DNA of 64,000 nt. It comes from Aestuariivita sp. GTDB taxonomy: Bacteria > Pseudomonadota > Alphaproteobacteria > Rhodobacterales > Rhodobacteraceae. Shown piece after piece: positions 27,681 to 37,276 of the stretch; within the stretch, counting starts at the first letter, position 1, and each line of letters opens with the position of its first letter. The notes below the pieces were generated by a model. That model was given only the letters and a program-made list of their open reading frames with translations. It did no database searches and was not told where the DNA came from. Made by a program: the position numbers and the translations under genes. The stretch lies in contig JAPORY010000078.1 of the NCBI GenBank assembly GCA_026709985.1, positions 1-64,000 of the forward strand. The letters run 5' to 3'.

Positions 27681-29663
27681 ATGTTTGTCGAACTGGGACA
27701 TTTTGCTCTTTGGTTAGCGCTTGCTGCCGCTATTATTCAATCGACTATACCGCTATGGGGCGCACTCAAGGAAAATCCAGCGGCCATGAGTATCGGCGAT
27801 ACTGCTGCTGATGTTCAGCTTGTCGCAATCGCGTTGTCTTTTGGCGCCTTGACCTACGCGTTTGTCGTATCTGATTTTTCAGTGTTGCTTGTGGCGTTGA
27901 ATTCGCACTCAATGAAGCCAATGCTCTACAAGGTCACGGGTGTTTGGGCCAATCATGAAGGGTCGATGCTTTTGTGGGTGCTGATGTTAAGCCTGTTCGG
28001 CGCAATGATTGCGCGTTTTGGTCGGACGATACCGCTGATCATGCGATCAACCGTGCTATCGGTGCAGGCGATGATCGGTGTTGCCTTCTTGCTATTTATT
28101 TTGCTGACGTCGAATCCATTCCACCGCTTGACCAATCCTCCACTTGATGGCGAGGGCATGAATCCATTGCTGCAAGACCCCGGCGTGGCCTTTCATCCGC
28201 CGCTTCTCTATCTCGGGTATGTCGGATTTTCGACGGCATTTGCTTTTGCGGTTGCCGCCTTAATCTTGGGTCGAATTGACCCAGCTTGGGCGCGTTGGAT
28301 GCGCCCATGGGTTCTGCTCGCTTGGTCGGGGCTTACGGCAGGAATTGCTCTTGGATCTTGGTGGGCCTACTATGAATTGGGCTGGGGCGGCTTTTGGTTC
28401 TGGGACCCGGTCGAGAATGCGTCGTTCATGCCGTGGTTAATCGGTACGGCCTTGCTTCACTCATCGCTCGTTGTTGAGAAGCGTGCGAGTTTGTTGCAGT
28501 GGACCGTGCTGCTTGCAATTCTGACATTTTCGTTGTCACTTATCGGTACTTTTTTGGTCCGGTCAGGCATTTTGACCTCGGTTCATGCGTTTGCCACCGA
28601 TCCCGAACGCGGTGTTTTTATTCTATTAATTCTTGTCATCTTGATCGGCGCCGCGTTGACCCTGTTTATTGTGCGGGCTTCCACCATTCGTGATACCGGC
28701 GTTTTTGCCACTGTTTCGCGAGAGACGGGGCTATTGGCCAATAACTTGTTTTTGGTGACGGCTACCGGTGTTGTATTCGTCGGAACCTTGTATCCGTTGG
28801 CTCTTGAGTTACTGACTGGCGATAAGATTTCGGTTGGTGCGCCTTATTTCAATCAAACGTTTCTGCCAATTTTTGCGATAGTGATGTTCGCCGCTGGCGT
28901 CGGACCGTTTCTTGCTTGGAAACGAGGACGCTTGCACGATGTACTGCGACGGACTGGGATCGTAACAGCGATTGCCGTTGCCGGCGTTGCGGTGGTCGCC
29001 GTCAGCTTCCAGTTGCATGAACCCGTCGGTTTGTTTGGAGCATTCATTGCGATGTGGCTCGGTACGGCCACACTTGTTGATCTTGCCTCACGTGTTGGTT
29101 TGCCGCGGGTGAATCTTCTTGTCGCCGTCCGCCGGTTTATTGGCTTGCCGCGTTCGGCTTTTGGTCTGTATCTCGGTCATCTCGGTCTTGCAGTTGCCGC
29201 TGCGGGCGTGGTCGCCGTGTCGGTGTGGAGCGAGGAGGAGATTCGCGTTGTGAACAAAGGGGACGGATTGGCAGTGGGGGCGTATGAGTTTACCTTGATC
29301 GACATTGAAAATCTGTCAGGGCCAAATTATCAGACATCGGTGGCGGCTGTGCGCGTTACGAATGATGACGAACTTGTCACGATGTTGTTTCCCGAACGGC
29401 GCTGGTATCCGGTTGAGCGTCAACCCACGACCGAAGCTGGCATTCGGACGTTATGGCACGGCGATTTATACGCGGTGCTAGGCGATCCTGACGGTACCGG
29501 TCGTTTTGTTATGCGGTTCTATTACAATCCCGGCGTACCCTGGATGTGGCTTGGAGCGATGCTCATTGTTTTTGCTGGGTTGCTTTCGCTCACAGATCGG
29601 CGATTTCGAATTGGCGTTCCCTCAAACCTACGCGCTCGCGCCGAGAGTTTTCCAGCGGAGTAA
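27681..29663 (+). CDS. ccmF: Cytochrome c haem lyase subunit CcmF
   Basis: A 660-residue polytopic membrane protein with about 15 hydrophobic segments. The WWD motif GWGGFWFWDPVENASFMPW near 233-251 is the haem-handling signature, and conserved periplasmic histidines such as in FHPPLLYLGY are present. CcmF joins haem, received from CcmE, to apocytochrome cysteines with CcmH and CcmI. It begins the ccmF-ccmH-ccmI set; ccmG, often found between ccmF and ccmH, is not here. Its position behind the FNR-like gene and opposite a 12-haem cytochrome makes functional sense. Confidence 0.96.
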   Translation: MFVELGHFALWLALAAAIIQSTIPLWGALKENPAAMSIGDTAADVQLVAIALSFGALTYAFVVSDFSVLLVALNSHSMKPMLYKVTGVWANHEGSMLLWVLMLSLFGAMIARFGRTIPLIMRSTVLSVQAMIGVAFLLFILLTSNPFHRLTNPPLDGEGMNPLLQDPGVAFHPPLLYLGYVGFSTAFAFAVAALILGRIDPAWARWMRPWVLLAWSGLTAGIALGSWWAYYELGWGGFWFWDPVENASFMPWLIGTALLHSSLVVEKRASLLQWTVLLAILTFSLSLIGTFLVRSGILTSVHAFATDPERGVFILLILVILIGAALTLFIVRASTIRDTGVFATVSRETGLLANNLFLVTATGVVFVGTLYPLALELLTGDKISVGAPYFNQTFLPIFAIVMFAAGVGPFLAWKRGRLHDVLRRTGIVTAIAVAGVAVVAVSFQLHEPVGLFGAFIAMWLGTATLVDLASRVGLPRVNLLVAVRRFIGLPRSAFGLYLGHLGLAVAAAGVVAVSVWSEEEIRVVNKGDGLAVGAYEFTLIDIENLSGPNYQTSVAAVRVTNDDELVTMLFPERRWYPVERQPTTEAGIRTLWHGDLYAVLGDPDGTGRFVMRFYYNPGVPWMWLGAMLIVFAGLLSLTDRRFRIGVPSNLRARAESFPAE

Positions 29664-29693
29664 CGGCAGTCATATCGGCACATAGGCTTGCTC

Positions 29694-30113
29694 ATGCGTT
29701 ACCTTCCTTGCATTCTGCTGATGGTTTTGGCAACGGCGGTTGTTGCGATTGAGCCTTCAGAAATGTTTGAGGACCCCGCGCAGGAAGCGCGAGCAAGAGA
29801 GATCGGGCAGCAATTGCGATGTTTGGTTTGTCGCAATCAGTCAATTTTTGATTCAAATGCCGGTTTGGCGTATGATATGAGAGTGGCGGTTCGCGAGCGA
29901 ATGACGGCAGGTGATAGTGATGCAGAGGTCTTGGACTACTTGAAGGATCGCTTCGGTGACTATGTTTTACTCAATCCGCCCTTAAGTTGGTATACCATTG
30001 TCCTTTGGTTCTCGCCAGTTGTTCTTTTGCTGATAGGCGGTTTTGTTGTTGTTGGGTATATGCGCGGTCGCCCCCGCTCGGAATTGGACGATAAGTCGGA
30101 GTTCATCTCGTGA
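29694..30113 (+). CDS. ccmH: Cytochrome c maturation thioredox protein CcmH
   Basis: A 139-residue membrane-anchored periplasmic protein that reduces apocytochrome cysteines. It has a signal sequence (MRYLPCILLMVLATAVVA), the conserved LRCLVCRNQSI CXXC active site near 43-46, the three-helix domain, LLNPPLSWYTIVLWFSP, and a C-terminal membrane helix. ATG 29694 is preferred to the TTG two codons upstream. It overlaps ccmI by 4 bases. Confidence 0.95.
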   Translation: MRYLPCILLMVLATAVVAIEPSEMFEDPAQEARAREIGQQLRCLVCRNQSIFDSNAGLAYDMRVAVRERMTAGDSDAEVLDYLKDRFGDYVLLNPPLSWYTIVLWFSPVVLLLIGGFVVVGYMRGRPRSELDDKSEFIS

Positions 30114-31492
30114 TTTGGGTTGCCGTAATTTTCTTGTTGCTGATTACTGCGGGTTGGATAATTTGGCCGTTCTTGCGAGCGAAAGTGACGGCCAACGGTG
30201 ACAGCGATGCGATTATTTCAATCTATGCCGATCAAATTGAAGAAGTAGCTCTAGACCAAAAGCGGGGACTGATAAGCCCTACAGAAGCGAAGGCTGCGTG
30301 CACCGAGATTGAGCGGCGTCGATCTAAAGCTATCGGTGAGATGGTTGGAGGATTTCGGATCGCGCACCGGGCACCCGTTGCTGCTGTTGCGAGTGCATTG
30401 GTCTTAGCTGCCGTAGCGATGGGGGGATATATCGGAATTGGTAATCCCGCCAAACCGGACATGCCGCTGGCAGAGCGAAAGCAAGAGTTGCTCGCCGCTC
30501 GTGCTGCTGCCGGCGATATGACGAGTCGCATACAATTATTGATTGAACAAACGCGTGAAGAGCCGGACGACTTTGAGAGCTGGTGGGTTCTTGCGCGCTC
30601 TCATGCCGCCGTGGGTGACTATGCAAGTTCGGCCGAGGCCTATCGACGGGCTCTGGACCTTGCTCCAGACAACCCGGGGGTGCAGTCGGCGTACGCTGAG
30701 GCTGTGACGCTCGCGAATGGCAACAAGGTACCGAAAACGGCTGAGATTATTTTTTCGCAGTTGGCTCGCAACCATGCCGATCCTCGTGCTCTCTATTATT
30801 TGGCGCTAGCGCGGGCGCAGCGACAAGATTTTGAGGGGGCTTTGCTTGATTGGGCAGAATTGGCAAAGAGCTCGAACGCTGACGCGCCTTGGATGGCGTT
30901 GGTGCGCCGCGATATTGCCAATATGGCGCGGTTCTTAAAGCGAGAAATTACGGCGTATTTACCAGACGCAACGGCGGCCGAAATCGCGTTGGCTTCCGGC
31001 GAAGCCCTCGCACCAACACAACAACGCGATGATTTAAGAGAGAATCTTGCTGCGAACCCCGGATCTTTTGCTGACTGGATTGCGTTGGCAGAAGCAGAGG
31101 TTGCCAATGGCGACTACGCGGCGGCGGCCGAGGCCTTACAAGAGGGACGGCGTCACTTCAGCGCCGCGCCGTTTGTTCTGCAAAAGTTTGCCGAAGCCGA
31201 ACGTGAACTCGGATTGGATCTAACGGCACCCGATGTAAGGGGTCCAAGTGCTGCCGATGTCGCAGCTGCGGCGAAGATGTCGGCGGCAGATCGGACGGCA
31301 ATGATTGAAGGCATGGTTGATGGATTGGCAGTGCGCTTGAGCGAGTTTCCGAACGATCCCGACGGCTGGACGATGTTAATTCGCTCTTATCGCACGATGG
31401 GACGCGTTGATGATGCAGAGGCCGCATTGGCGCGTGCCCGCGATTTGTTTGACGGAACCCCGACAATGCAACAGATATTGTCCAATCTCTAA
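30110..31492 (+). CDS. ccmI: Cytochrome c maturation protein CcmI
   Basis: A 460-residue apocytochrome chaperone. Two membrane helices (VAVIFLLLITAGWIIWPFL and VAAVASALVLAAVAMGGYIG) flank a cytoplasmic loop containing the family motif YADQIEEVALDQKRGLIS. The periplasmic C-terminal part holds TPR-like repeats (FESWWVLARSHAAVGDYASS; PDGWTMLIRSYRTMGRVDDA). It starts with GTG overlapping the ccmH stop. It is the last gene of the fnr-ccm set and is followed by a convergent TRAP operon. Confidence 0.93.
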   Translation: MIWVAVIFLLLITAGWIIWPFLRAKVTANGDSDAIISIYADQIEEVALDQKRGLISPTEAKAACTEIERRRSKAIGEMVGGFRIAHRAPVAAVASALVLAAVAMGGYIGIGNPAKPDMPLAERKQELLAARAAAGDMTSRIQLLIEQTREEPDDFESWWVLARSHAAVGDYASSAEAYRRALDLAPDNPGVQSAYAEAVTLANGNKVPKTAEIIFSQLARNHADPRALYYLALARAQRQDFEGALLDWAELAKSSNADAPWMALVRRDIANMARFLKREITAYLPDATAAEIALASGEALAPTQQRDDLRENLAANPGSFADWIALAEAEVANGDYAAAAEALQEGRRHFSAAPFVLQKFAEAERELGLDLTAPDVRGPSAADVAAAAKMSAADRTAMIEGMVDGLAVRLSEFPNDPDGWTMLIRSYRTMGRVDDAEAALARARDLFDGTPTMQQILSNL

Positions 31493-31510
31493 CCGTGATC
31501 AGATGTGCGC

Positions 31511-31547
31511 GGGTCGAATTTTGAGTGCGTTTGTAGCCTGTCGACCC
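31511..31547. terminator. Inverted repeat between convergent operons
   Basis: GGGTCGA (31511-31517) and TCGACCC (31541-31547) form a perfect 7-bp stem with a 23-base loop between ccmI and the convergent dctM. The layout resembles the repeat at 23744-23783. It may terminate both operons; there is no clear T-run. Confidence 0.3.
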
Positions 31548-31570
31548 AACAGCAATAGTCGTCGAGAATG

Positions 31571-33118
31571 CTAGAACATCATGCTTGGAAGCCAAGTTGA
31601 AAGCGTTGGCAACCACCACACCACCAACATGCCCAAGATTTGCAAGCCGATAAAGGGAATTACGCCCCGGTAAATGTCAGTTGTTCGGACTTCTTTGGGT
31701 GCTGCGCCGCGCAAATAAAATAGGGAGAATCCAAATGGCGGGGTTAAAAAACTCGTTTGGAGATTAATGGCGATCAAAATTCCCAGCCAAATGGGTTCAT
31801 GCCCCATGAGAATGAGTTGGGGGATTACAAGTGGCAATACAATGATAGCGATCTCGACAAAGTCCAGCACAAAGCCGAGGAAAAACAAGAATACCATAGT
31901 AAAGAGCAAAGCGCCGTCCGCGCCGCCTGGGAGTTGCGATAGAATCGAATCCACCCGTGCTTCGCCGCCAAGTCCAATGAAGATCAAAGAAAAGAAACTA
32001 GCAGCAAGTATCGTCGCAAAGATCATGGCCGTCATTTGCATCGTTGCGCCAGCGGCATCATGAAGCGTTCGAGTCCTTAAGCATGAGCCAATTGCGGCAA
32101 CTACCGAAACCGCGGTCGCGACAACCAGTACGATGTAAAGTGACCCGAACAGGTAATCCGTCGTTGCTAGCGTGTCGCGCTGCAGTCGGACGGGAAAAAT
32201 GCCCGACAATACAAGCACCAGTCCTAACGAAAGTGCGCCGATGATAGGAATATATCGGCGTAATCCCGCCTGTGCGCCAGCCATAAGCAGCGCCCCAATG
32301 GCTCCGACAGAGGCAGCTTCTGTGGGGGTCGCAACGCCTCCGAGTATGGACCCAAGAACGGCGAGGATTAGAAAAATCGGTGGCACAATAGCCGCAGACA
32401 TTTCTCGAAAAGAGGGTTTGAGTCCGGTTATGACGGGTGGGGCAGCAGCCGGCGTTACCAGCCCGCGCAAGATGATATAAATTAGATAGAGCCCCACCAG
32501 GAACAGGCCAGGGACAAGTGCGGCCGCAAAAAATTGCCCTACAGATAAGGCCTCAACATTAAATTTTCCTTGTTCATACTGCGCTTGTTGAAAGGAATTA
32601 GACATTACTTCCGATAAAATAATCAGCAGCGTTGAAGGCGGGATGATTTGTCCGAGCGTCCCGGCAGTGCAAACAATTCCAGCAGCAAATGACTTGGAAT
32701 AACCGGCCTGCAGCATCGCCGGTAGCGCGATTAATCCCATCGTCACAACGGTCGCACCAACGATGCCCGTTGATGCGGCAAGTAAAGTGCCGACAAAAAC
32801 GACGGAGATGCCGAGCCCACCCCGCAGATTGCCGAACACCCGCCCCATCATCTGGAGCAAATTTTCCGCAACCCGGCTTCGTTCGAGGAGTGCGCCCATG
32901 AAGATAAAAACCGGGATTGCAATCAGAACTTGATTCGTAATCAAGCCGAACGCCCTTTGACCGAGGGCACCGAGAAGTGCGATATCCATGGCTTGGGTTA
33001 GCCAACCGATGTAGGCAAAGAGTACCGCAGTGCCTGCAATCGCGAAGGCAACGGGGAAACCAGATAAGATGGCCGCCAATAGCGCCACAAACAGAACTAC
33101 ATCAAGGTACGCGCTCAT
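31571..33118 (-). CDS. TRAP transporter, large permease (DctM-like)
   Basis: A 515-residue polytopic protein with about 13 hydrophobic segments, longer than the ~430-residue DctM norm, as in the TakM/large-subunit group. Family motifs are ALPAMLQAGYSKSFAAGIVCTAGTLGQIIPPS split over 140-175 and GGVATPTEAASVGAIGALLMAG near 255-275, and the C-terminal LQTSFLTPPFGFSLFYLRG. ATG 33118 overlaps the small-subunit stop as ATGA. It is last in the hutI-G-U-dctPQM run and uses an ion gradient to import an organic acid. Confidence 0.93.
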   Translation of the reverse strand: MSAYLDVVLFVALLAAILSGFPVAFAIAGTAVLFAYIGWLTQAMDIALLGALGQRAFGLITNQVLIAIPVFIFMGALLERSRVAENLLQMMGRVFGNLRGGLGISVVFVGTLLAASTGIVGATVVTMGLIALPAMLQAGYSKSFAAGIVCTAGTLGQIIPPSTLLIILSEVMSNSFQQAQYEQGKFNVEALSVGQFFAAALVPGLFLVGLYLIYIILRGLVTPAAAPPVITGLKPSFREMSAAIVPPIFLILAVLGSILGGVATPTEAASVGAIGALLMAGAQAGLRRYIPIIGALSLGLVLVLSGIFPVRLQRDTLATTDYLFGSLYIVLVVATAVSVVAAIGSCLRTRTLHDAAGATMQMTAMIFATILAASFFSLIFIGLGGEARVDSILSQLPGGADGALLFTMVFLFFLGFVLDFVEIAIIVLPLVIPQLILMGHEPIWLGILIAINLQTSFLTPPFGFSLFYLRGAAPKEVRTTDIYRGVIPFIGLQILGMLVVWWLPTLSTWLPSMMF

Positions 33119-33609
33119 TTGCGGACGAGGCAACCGAGACGAATCAAAATCGAAATCGACTGTACCATGATTAGGACACAGAAAGCTGGGATGAGAGATT
33201 TAAGGAGAAATACGGCTTCAATGCCGCCGACCGAGATCGGGCCCTCAAGAATAGCCCAGGAATTAATCACGGATGGCCATGACCAGTACAGTAGGGCTAA
33301 CATCCCGGGAATGAGCAAGAATAAATGACCGAGGATGTCAATCAAGCGCTGCTTTGAAGGTGAAATGCGGCTGTAAAATACATCGACGCGAACATGACCG
33401 TCTACCAGCAGCGTATATCCAGCCCCCAACATAAACAGCGTTGCGTGCATATACAGAACGCTTTCTTGCACGACGATTGAGTTCACGCCGAAGACGTACC
33501 GTCCCAACACAGCGCCAAACTGAACCAACACCATAATCACGATCAGCCAGCGGACAGGTCGAGCGACCGACTTATTTACTTCATCTAATCGATCAGCAAT
33601 TTTGAACAT
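33115..33609 (-). CDS. TRAP transporter, small permease (DctQ-like)
   Basis: A 164-residue protein with four membrane helices, including WLIVIMVLVQFGAVLGRYVF and LIDILGHLFLLIPGMLALLY, and the family periplasmic segment VDVFYSRISPSKQRL. It forms the membrane complex with the DctM-like subunit, whose start overlaps its stop by 4 bases. Length is typical. Confidence 0.9.
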   Translation of the reverse strand: MFKIADRLDEVNKSVARPVRWLIVIMVLVQFGAVLGRYVFGVNSIVVQESVLYMHATLFMLGAGYTLLVDGHVRVDVFYSRISPSKQRLIDILGHLFLLIPGMLALLYWSWPSVINSWAILEGPISVGGIEAVFLLKSLIPAFCVLIMVQSISILIRLGCLVRK

Positions 33610-33662
33610 GTTGCCTCTCGATTGAGGAACCTGACACTCGCGAGAAGTGTCAGGCCTTCAGT

Positions 33663-34745
33663 CTAATATCCGAGTATTGCGGCTCTCGCATTCATCTGAC
33701 CGTTATCGGCAAAGGTCATGTAGCGACCGACACTATCTCTGTAGCTGATAAAGCTTTCGGTAATTCGACGAACAAGGTCATCGTCATCTTGCCGTAATTC
33801 GTCAATTACTTCCGCAGTAGCGTCTCCCATAGCGCTGATGACGCTGTCTGGAAAGCGATGAAGTTGAACGCCTTCTTCGTCAGTCAGTTTCCTAAGGGCG
33901 GTAGCATGCTTGGTGGTGTATTCCGTCCAAACCGGATTGTACAAGCTTTCGCAGGCAAAGCTGACCGCCTGTTGGAGATCATCAGGAAGCGCATTGTACG
34001 TTGACAGATTAATAGCGCACTCTTCGGCCGAAGAAGGTTCGCCAACTCCCGGCCAATAATAGTTTTTGGCAACTTGAAAGTAGCCGAGAGCACTGTCGGT
34101 CCAAGGGCCGATAAATTCGCCCGCGTCGAGGGCGCCGGTTTGCAGCGCTTGAAACATCGCTGGCCCAGACATAGCCTCTGCTGCCATGCCGATTTTTGAG
34201 GCCATTTCGGAGGCGAGGCCAGTCGTTCGGTACTTCAGCCCCTTGAGGTCATCAACCGAATTGATTTCGCTGCGGAACCAACCGCCCCACTGCGGCCCAG
34301 AGTTCCCGCAAAGGAACGGCTTGAGATCAAAACGGGCATACATCTCATCATAGAGTGATTGCCCACCACCGTGAAAGAGCCAACCGAACTGTTCGTCAGC
34401 TCGCAAGCCAAATGGCTGCGAACCGAAGAGCAAGATACCCTTCGACTTTGAGCCCCAATAGGCCGGAACTGCGTGATATAGATCAGCAGTACCCTCGCTT
34501 ACGGCGTCGAAGACTCCGCGACCAGGAACGAGTTCGCCAGCGGCATATAGGGCAACTTCAATTCGCCCGCCCGACAAAGCGGTAATGCGATCCGCCAGCA
34601 TTTGTGCGGCAACGCCCGGACCGGGTAGATTTTTGGGCCAAGCAGTAACCATAGTCCACTGACGTTTCTCTTGCGCGAGCGCTGGAGCCGCCAGAGAACC
34701 TGCGAGTCCAAGCCCGCCAGCTGTAACAAATGTCCGTCGTTTCAT
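33663..34745 (-). CDS. TRAP transporter, periplasmic binding protein (DctP/TakP-like)
   Basis: A 360-residue binding protein with a twin-arginine-like signal (MKRRTFVTAGGLGLAGSLAA, cleavage near ALAQ). WTMVTAWPKNLPGPGVAAQM resembles the start of TakP-type 2-oxoacid binders, followed by LKYRTTGLASEMASKIGMAA carrying the conserved ligand-binding arginine and GALDAGEFIGPWTD. Start ATG 34745 has AGGAGG eight bases upstream; longer frames ignore that site. It lies 69 bases after hutU on the same strand. Ligand is unknown; context suggests an intermediate of histidine breakdown, family similarity suggests a 2-oxoacid. Confidence 0.9.
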   Translation of the reverse strand: MKRRTFVTAGGLGLAGSLAAPALAQEKRQWTMVTAWPKNLPGPGVAAQMLADRITALSGGRIEVALYAAGELVPGRGVFDAVSEGTADLYHAVPAYWGSKSKGILLFGSQPFGLRADEQFGWLFHGGGQSLYDEMYARFDLKPFLCGNSGPQWGGWFRSEINSVDDLKGLKYRTTGLASEMASKIGMAAEAMSGPAMFQALQTGALDAGEFIGPWTDSALGYFQVAKNYYWPGVGEPSSAEECAINLSTYNALPDDLQQAVSFACESLYNPVWTEYTTKHATALRKLTDEEGVQLHRFPDSVISAMGDATAEVIDELRQDDDDLVRRITESFISYRDSVGRYMTFADNGQMNARAAILGY

Positions 34746-34814
34746 AATCTTTCCTCCTTGAGTTACGGAAATTAGAACCACTGCTCTACAATTGGTTAAT
34801 TTTTACGCCTGCAA

Positions 34815-36488
34815 TCACCCGCCAAAAATCGAAGGTAATCTCAATCCGTGTTCCTTGGCACATTCAATTGCCTCTTCGTAACCGGCGTCAGCATGACGCC
34901 AGACGCCAGACGCTGGATCGTTCCAAAGAACACGATTGAGTTTCTGCGCCGCTTCCGGGGAGCCATCGGCGCAGATGACAACACCGGCGTGCTGGCTAAA
35001 GCCCATTCCCACGCCGCCACCATGGTGAAGACTCACCCAAGTCGCCCCTGATGCCGTATTGACTAACGCATTGAGAAGTGGCCAGTCTGAGACCGTATCG
35101 GAGCCATCGCGCATGGCTTCAGTCTCACGATTTGGTGAGGCGACCGAGCCGCTATCAAGATGATCACGGCCAATCACAATCGGCGCTTCTAACTCGCCGC
35201 TTGCCACCATTTCATTAAACCGCAACCCAGCCCGATGACGATCCCCAAGACCCAACCAACAAATTCGTGCCGGCAGCCCCTGAAACGCAATCCGTTCATT
35301 GGCCATGTCAAGCCATTTGTGGAGATGTGAGTTGTTTGGAAATAACGCCTTCAGTGCCTGATCAGTTTTGTAGATGTCATCGGGATTGCCCGACAGAGCG
35401 CACCACCGAAACGGACCAATACCGCGACAAAATAGCGGCCGAATGTAGGCCGGTACAAATCCGGGGAAGGCAAAGGCATCTTGCAAGCCCTCCTCCAAGG
35501 CAACTTGGCGAATGTTATTGCCGTAATCTAATACTGGGATTCCGGCATTCCAGAAATCAAGCATTGCGGCAACTTGGATCCGAATTGACGCTCGGGCTGC
35601 CGTCGCAACCGCCTTCGGGTTGGCTTCGCACTGTTCCTTCCAGTCTGAAATCGTCCAACCAATCGGAAGGTATCCATTCGTCGGATCGTGAGCGCTGGTT
35701 TGATCGGTAACAATATCGGGACGAACTCCGCGACGATAAATTTCAGCAAAGATTTCGGCGGCATTCCCAAGCAATCCGACGGACTTCGCTTCTTTCGCTT
35801 TGGTCCAGCGGGCAATCATGGTTAAGGCGTCGTCAAGTGTAGCCGCCCGTTCATCAAGATATTTGGTGCGAATTCGAAAATCGATGCTTTCAGAATTACA
35901 TTCAACCGCCAAGCAGCACGCACCCGCAAAGACGGCGGCGAGCGGTTGCGCGCCACCCATGCCGCCAAGCCCAGCCGTCAGAATCCACTTGCCAGTCAAG
36001 CTACCATCATAGTGCTGTCGACCAGCCTCAGCAAAAGTTTCGTAGGTTCCTTGAACAATTCCCTGACTGCCGATGTAAATCCATGACCCTGCGGTCATTT
36101 GACCATACATCATCAAGCCTTTTTGTTCGAGTTCATTAAAGTGATCCCAGTTCGCCCAATGCGGCACAATGTTGGAATTCGCGATCAGTACCCGCGGGGC
36201 ATCTACATGGGTGGTGATGACGGCTACAGGCTTGCCGGATTGTACGATGAGCGTTTCGTCGGATTCGAGTACCTTTAACGTCGTACAGATCCGGTCGAAG
36301 TCTTGCCACGTTCGAGCGGCCCGTCCGATGCCGCCGTAAACGACCAACTCGTTGGGATTTTCGGCGACATCTGGATGCAAATTATTCATCAACATCCGGA
36401 GCGGGGCCTCGGTTTGCCAACTTTTTGCCGTCAGGGTGTTGCCGGTTGGAGGCAATATTTGACGAGCGTTTCTGAGTGCTTGTCTCAA
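34815..36488 (-). CDS. hutU: Urocanate hydratase
   Basis: A 557-residue NAD-dependent enzyme that converts urocanate to imidazolonepropionate. Highly conserved segments are visible: [20 protein letters not shown] near the N-terminus, [34 protein letters not shown] (NAD site), [38 protein letters not shown] including the active-site cysteine, and [19 protein letters not shown] chose TTG 36488, because it overlaps the hutG stop as TTGA and has GGAGG five bases upstream; the longest frame begins 12 bases earlier inside that ribosome site. Confidence 0.96.
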   Translation of the reverse strand: MRQALRNARQILPPTGNTLTAKSWQTEAPLRMLMNNLHPDVAENPNELVVYGGIGRAARTWQDFDRICTTLKVLESDETLIVQSGKPVAVITTHVDAPRVLIANSNIVPHWANWDHFNELEQKGLMMYGQMTAGSWIYIGSQGIVQGTYETFAEAGRQHYDGSLTGKWILTAGLGGMGGAQPLAAVFAGACCLAVECNSESIDFRIRTKYLDERAATLDDALTMIARWTKAKEAKSVGLLGNAAEIFAEIYRRGVRPDIVTDQTSAHDPTNGYLPIGWTISDWKEQCEANPKAVATAARASIRIQVAAMLDFWNAGIPVLDYGNNIRQVALEEGLQDAFAFPGFVPAYIRPLFCRGIGPFRWCALSGNPDDIYKTDQALKALFPNNSHLHKWLDMANERIAFQGLPARICWLGLGDRHRAGLRFNEMVASGELEAPIVIGRDHLDSGSVASPNRETEAMRDGSDTVSDWPLLNALVNTASGATWVSLHHGGGVGMGFSQHAGVVICADGSPEAAQKLNRVLWNDPASGVWRHADAGYEEAIECAKEHGLRLPSIFGG

Positions 36489-37276
36489 CGGGGCCTCCAA
36501 CCCTTAAGTTTCTCTAGAATTGCCGAAAGATACGAACGGAGTTGGGACACCTTCCGTTCGTCATAATCCCACGGGGGTGCCTCAGCCCGCAAATAGGTTG
36601 ATTGCGCAAGTTCCATTTGTATCGCATGGACCCCGTTTGCGGGATCACCGTAGTGACGGGTTGTCCAGCCACCAACGAAACGGCCATTCAATGTAGTCGT
36701 GTAGCCTTCCGTACTCTTGCATAGCTGGAAAACGACTGCTTCAAGATCGGGCGCACAGGTGTGGCCAAAATTCGTACCGATATTGAAGTCGGGTAGCTCA
36801 CCCTCGAACAGGAAGGGGAGGCGTGATCGTATTGAATGACAGTCATAGAGGATTGCAAAACCGTGGATCGCACGAACCCTTTGGATTTGTTTTGTGATCG
36901 CGGCATGGTAGGGGGCGTGATAGGCTTGTTGTCGCCATTCAATTTCGATTTCGTCGGGCTCTTCATCGTCGTGATAGATTCGATTACCGTCAAAGTCTGT
37001 CGTTGGGCATAGGCTCGTGCTGTTGTGTTCAGAATACAGATCAATTCCATTTGGATCGCGATTCACGTCGACTGCGTAACGATGAATTGTCGTCTTGACG
37101 CTACTCACATCGGCGACAAGATTTTCATAGAGTTGGTCGATATGCCAATCGGTGTCTGCTAAACCCCGGCCGATCGAATTGAGTTTCGGCGTGATATGAT
37201 CTGGCAGATCAGTACCCGTGTGCGGAAAGCCCAGAATGAGAGGGCTGTCGCCATGAACCATGTGCAAGAACGTCAT
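36485..37276 (-). CDS. hutG: N-formylglutamate deformylase
   Basis: A 263-residue N-formylglutamate amidohydrolase that releases formate and glutamate, the last step of the HutF route. Motifs: [13 protein letters not shown] near the N-terminus (metal-binding His), [29 protein letters not shown] (metal His) and [19 protein letters not shown] 37276 overlaps the hutI stop as ATGA; the longer frame upstream lies within hutI and is rejected. Confidence 0.93.
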   Translation of the reverse strand: MTFLHMVHGDSPLILGFPHTGTDLPDHITPKLNSIGRGLADTDWHIDQLYENLVADVSSVKTTIHRYAVDVNRDPNGIDLYSEHNSTSLCPTTDFDGNRIYHDDEEPDEIEIEWRQQAYHAPYHAAITKQIQRVRAIHGFAILYDCHSIRSRLPFLFEGELPDFNIGTNFGHTCAPDLEAVVFQLCKSTEGYTTTLNGRFVGGWTTRHYGDPANGVHAIQMELAQSTYLRAEAPPWDYDERKVSQLRSYLSAILEKLKGWRPR

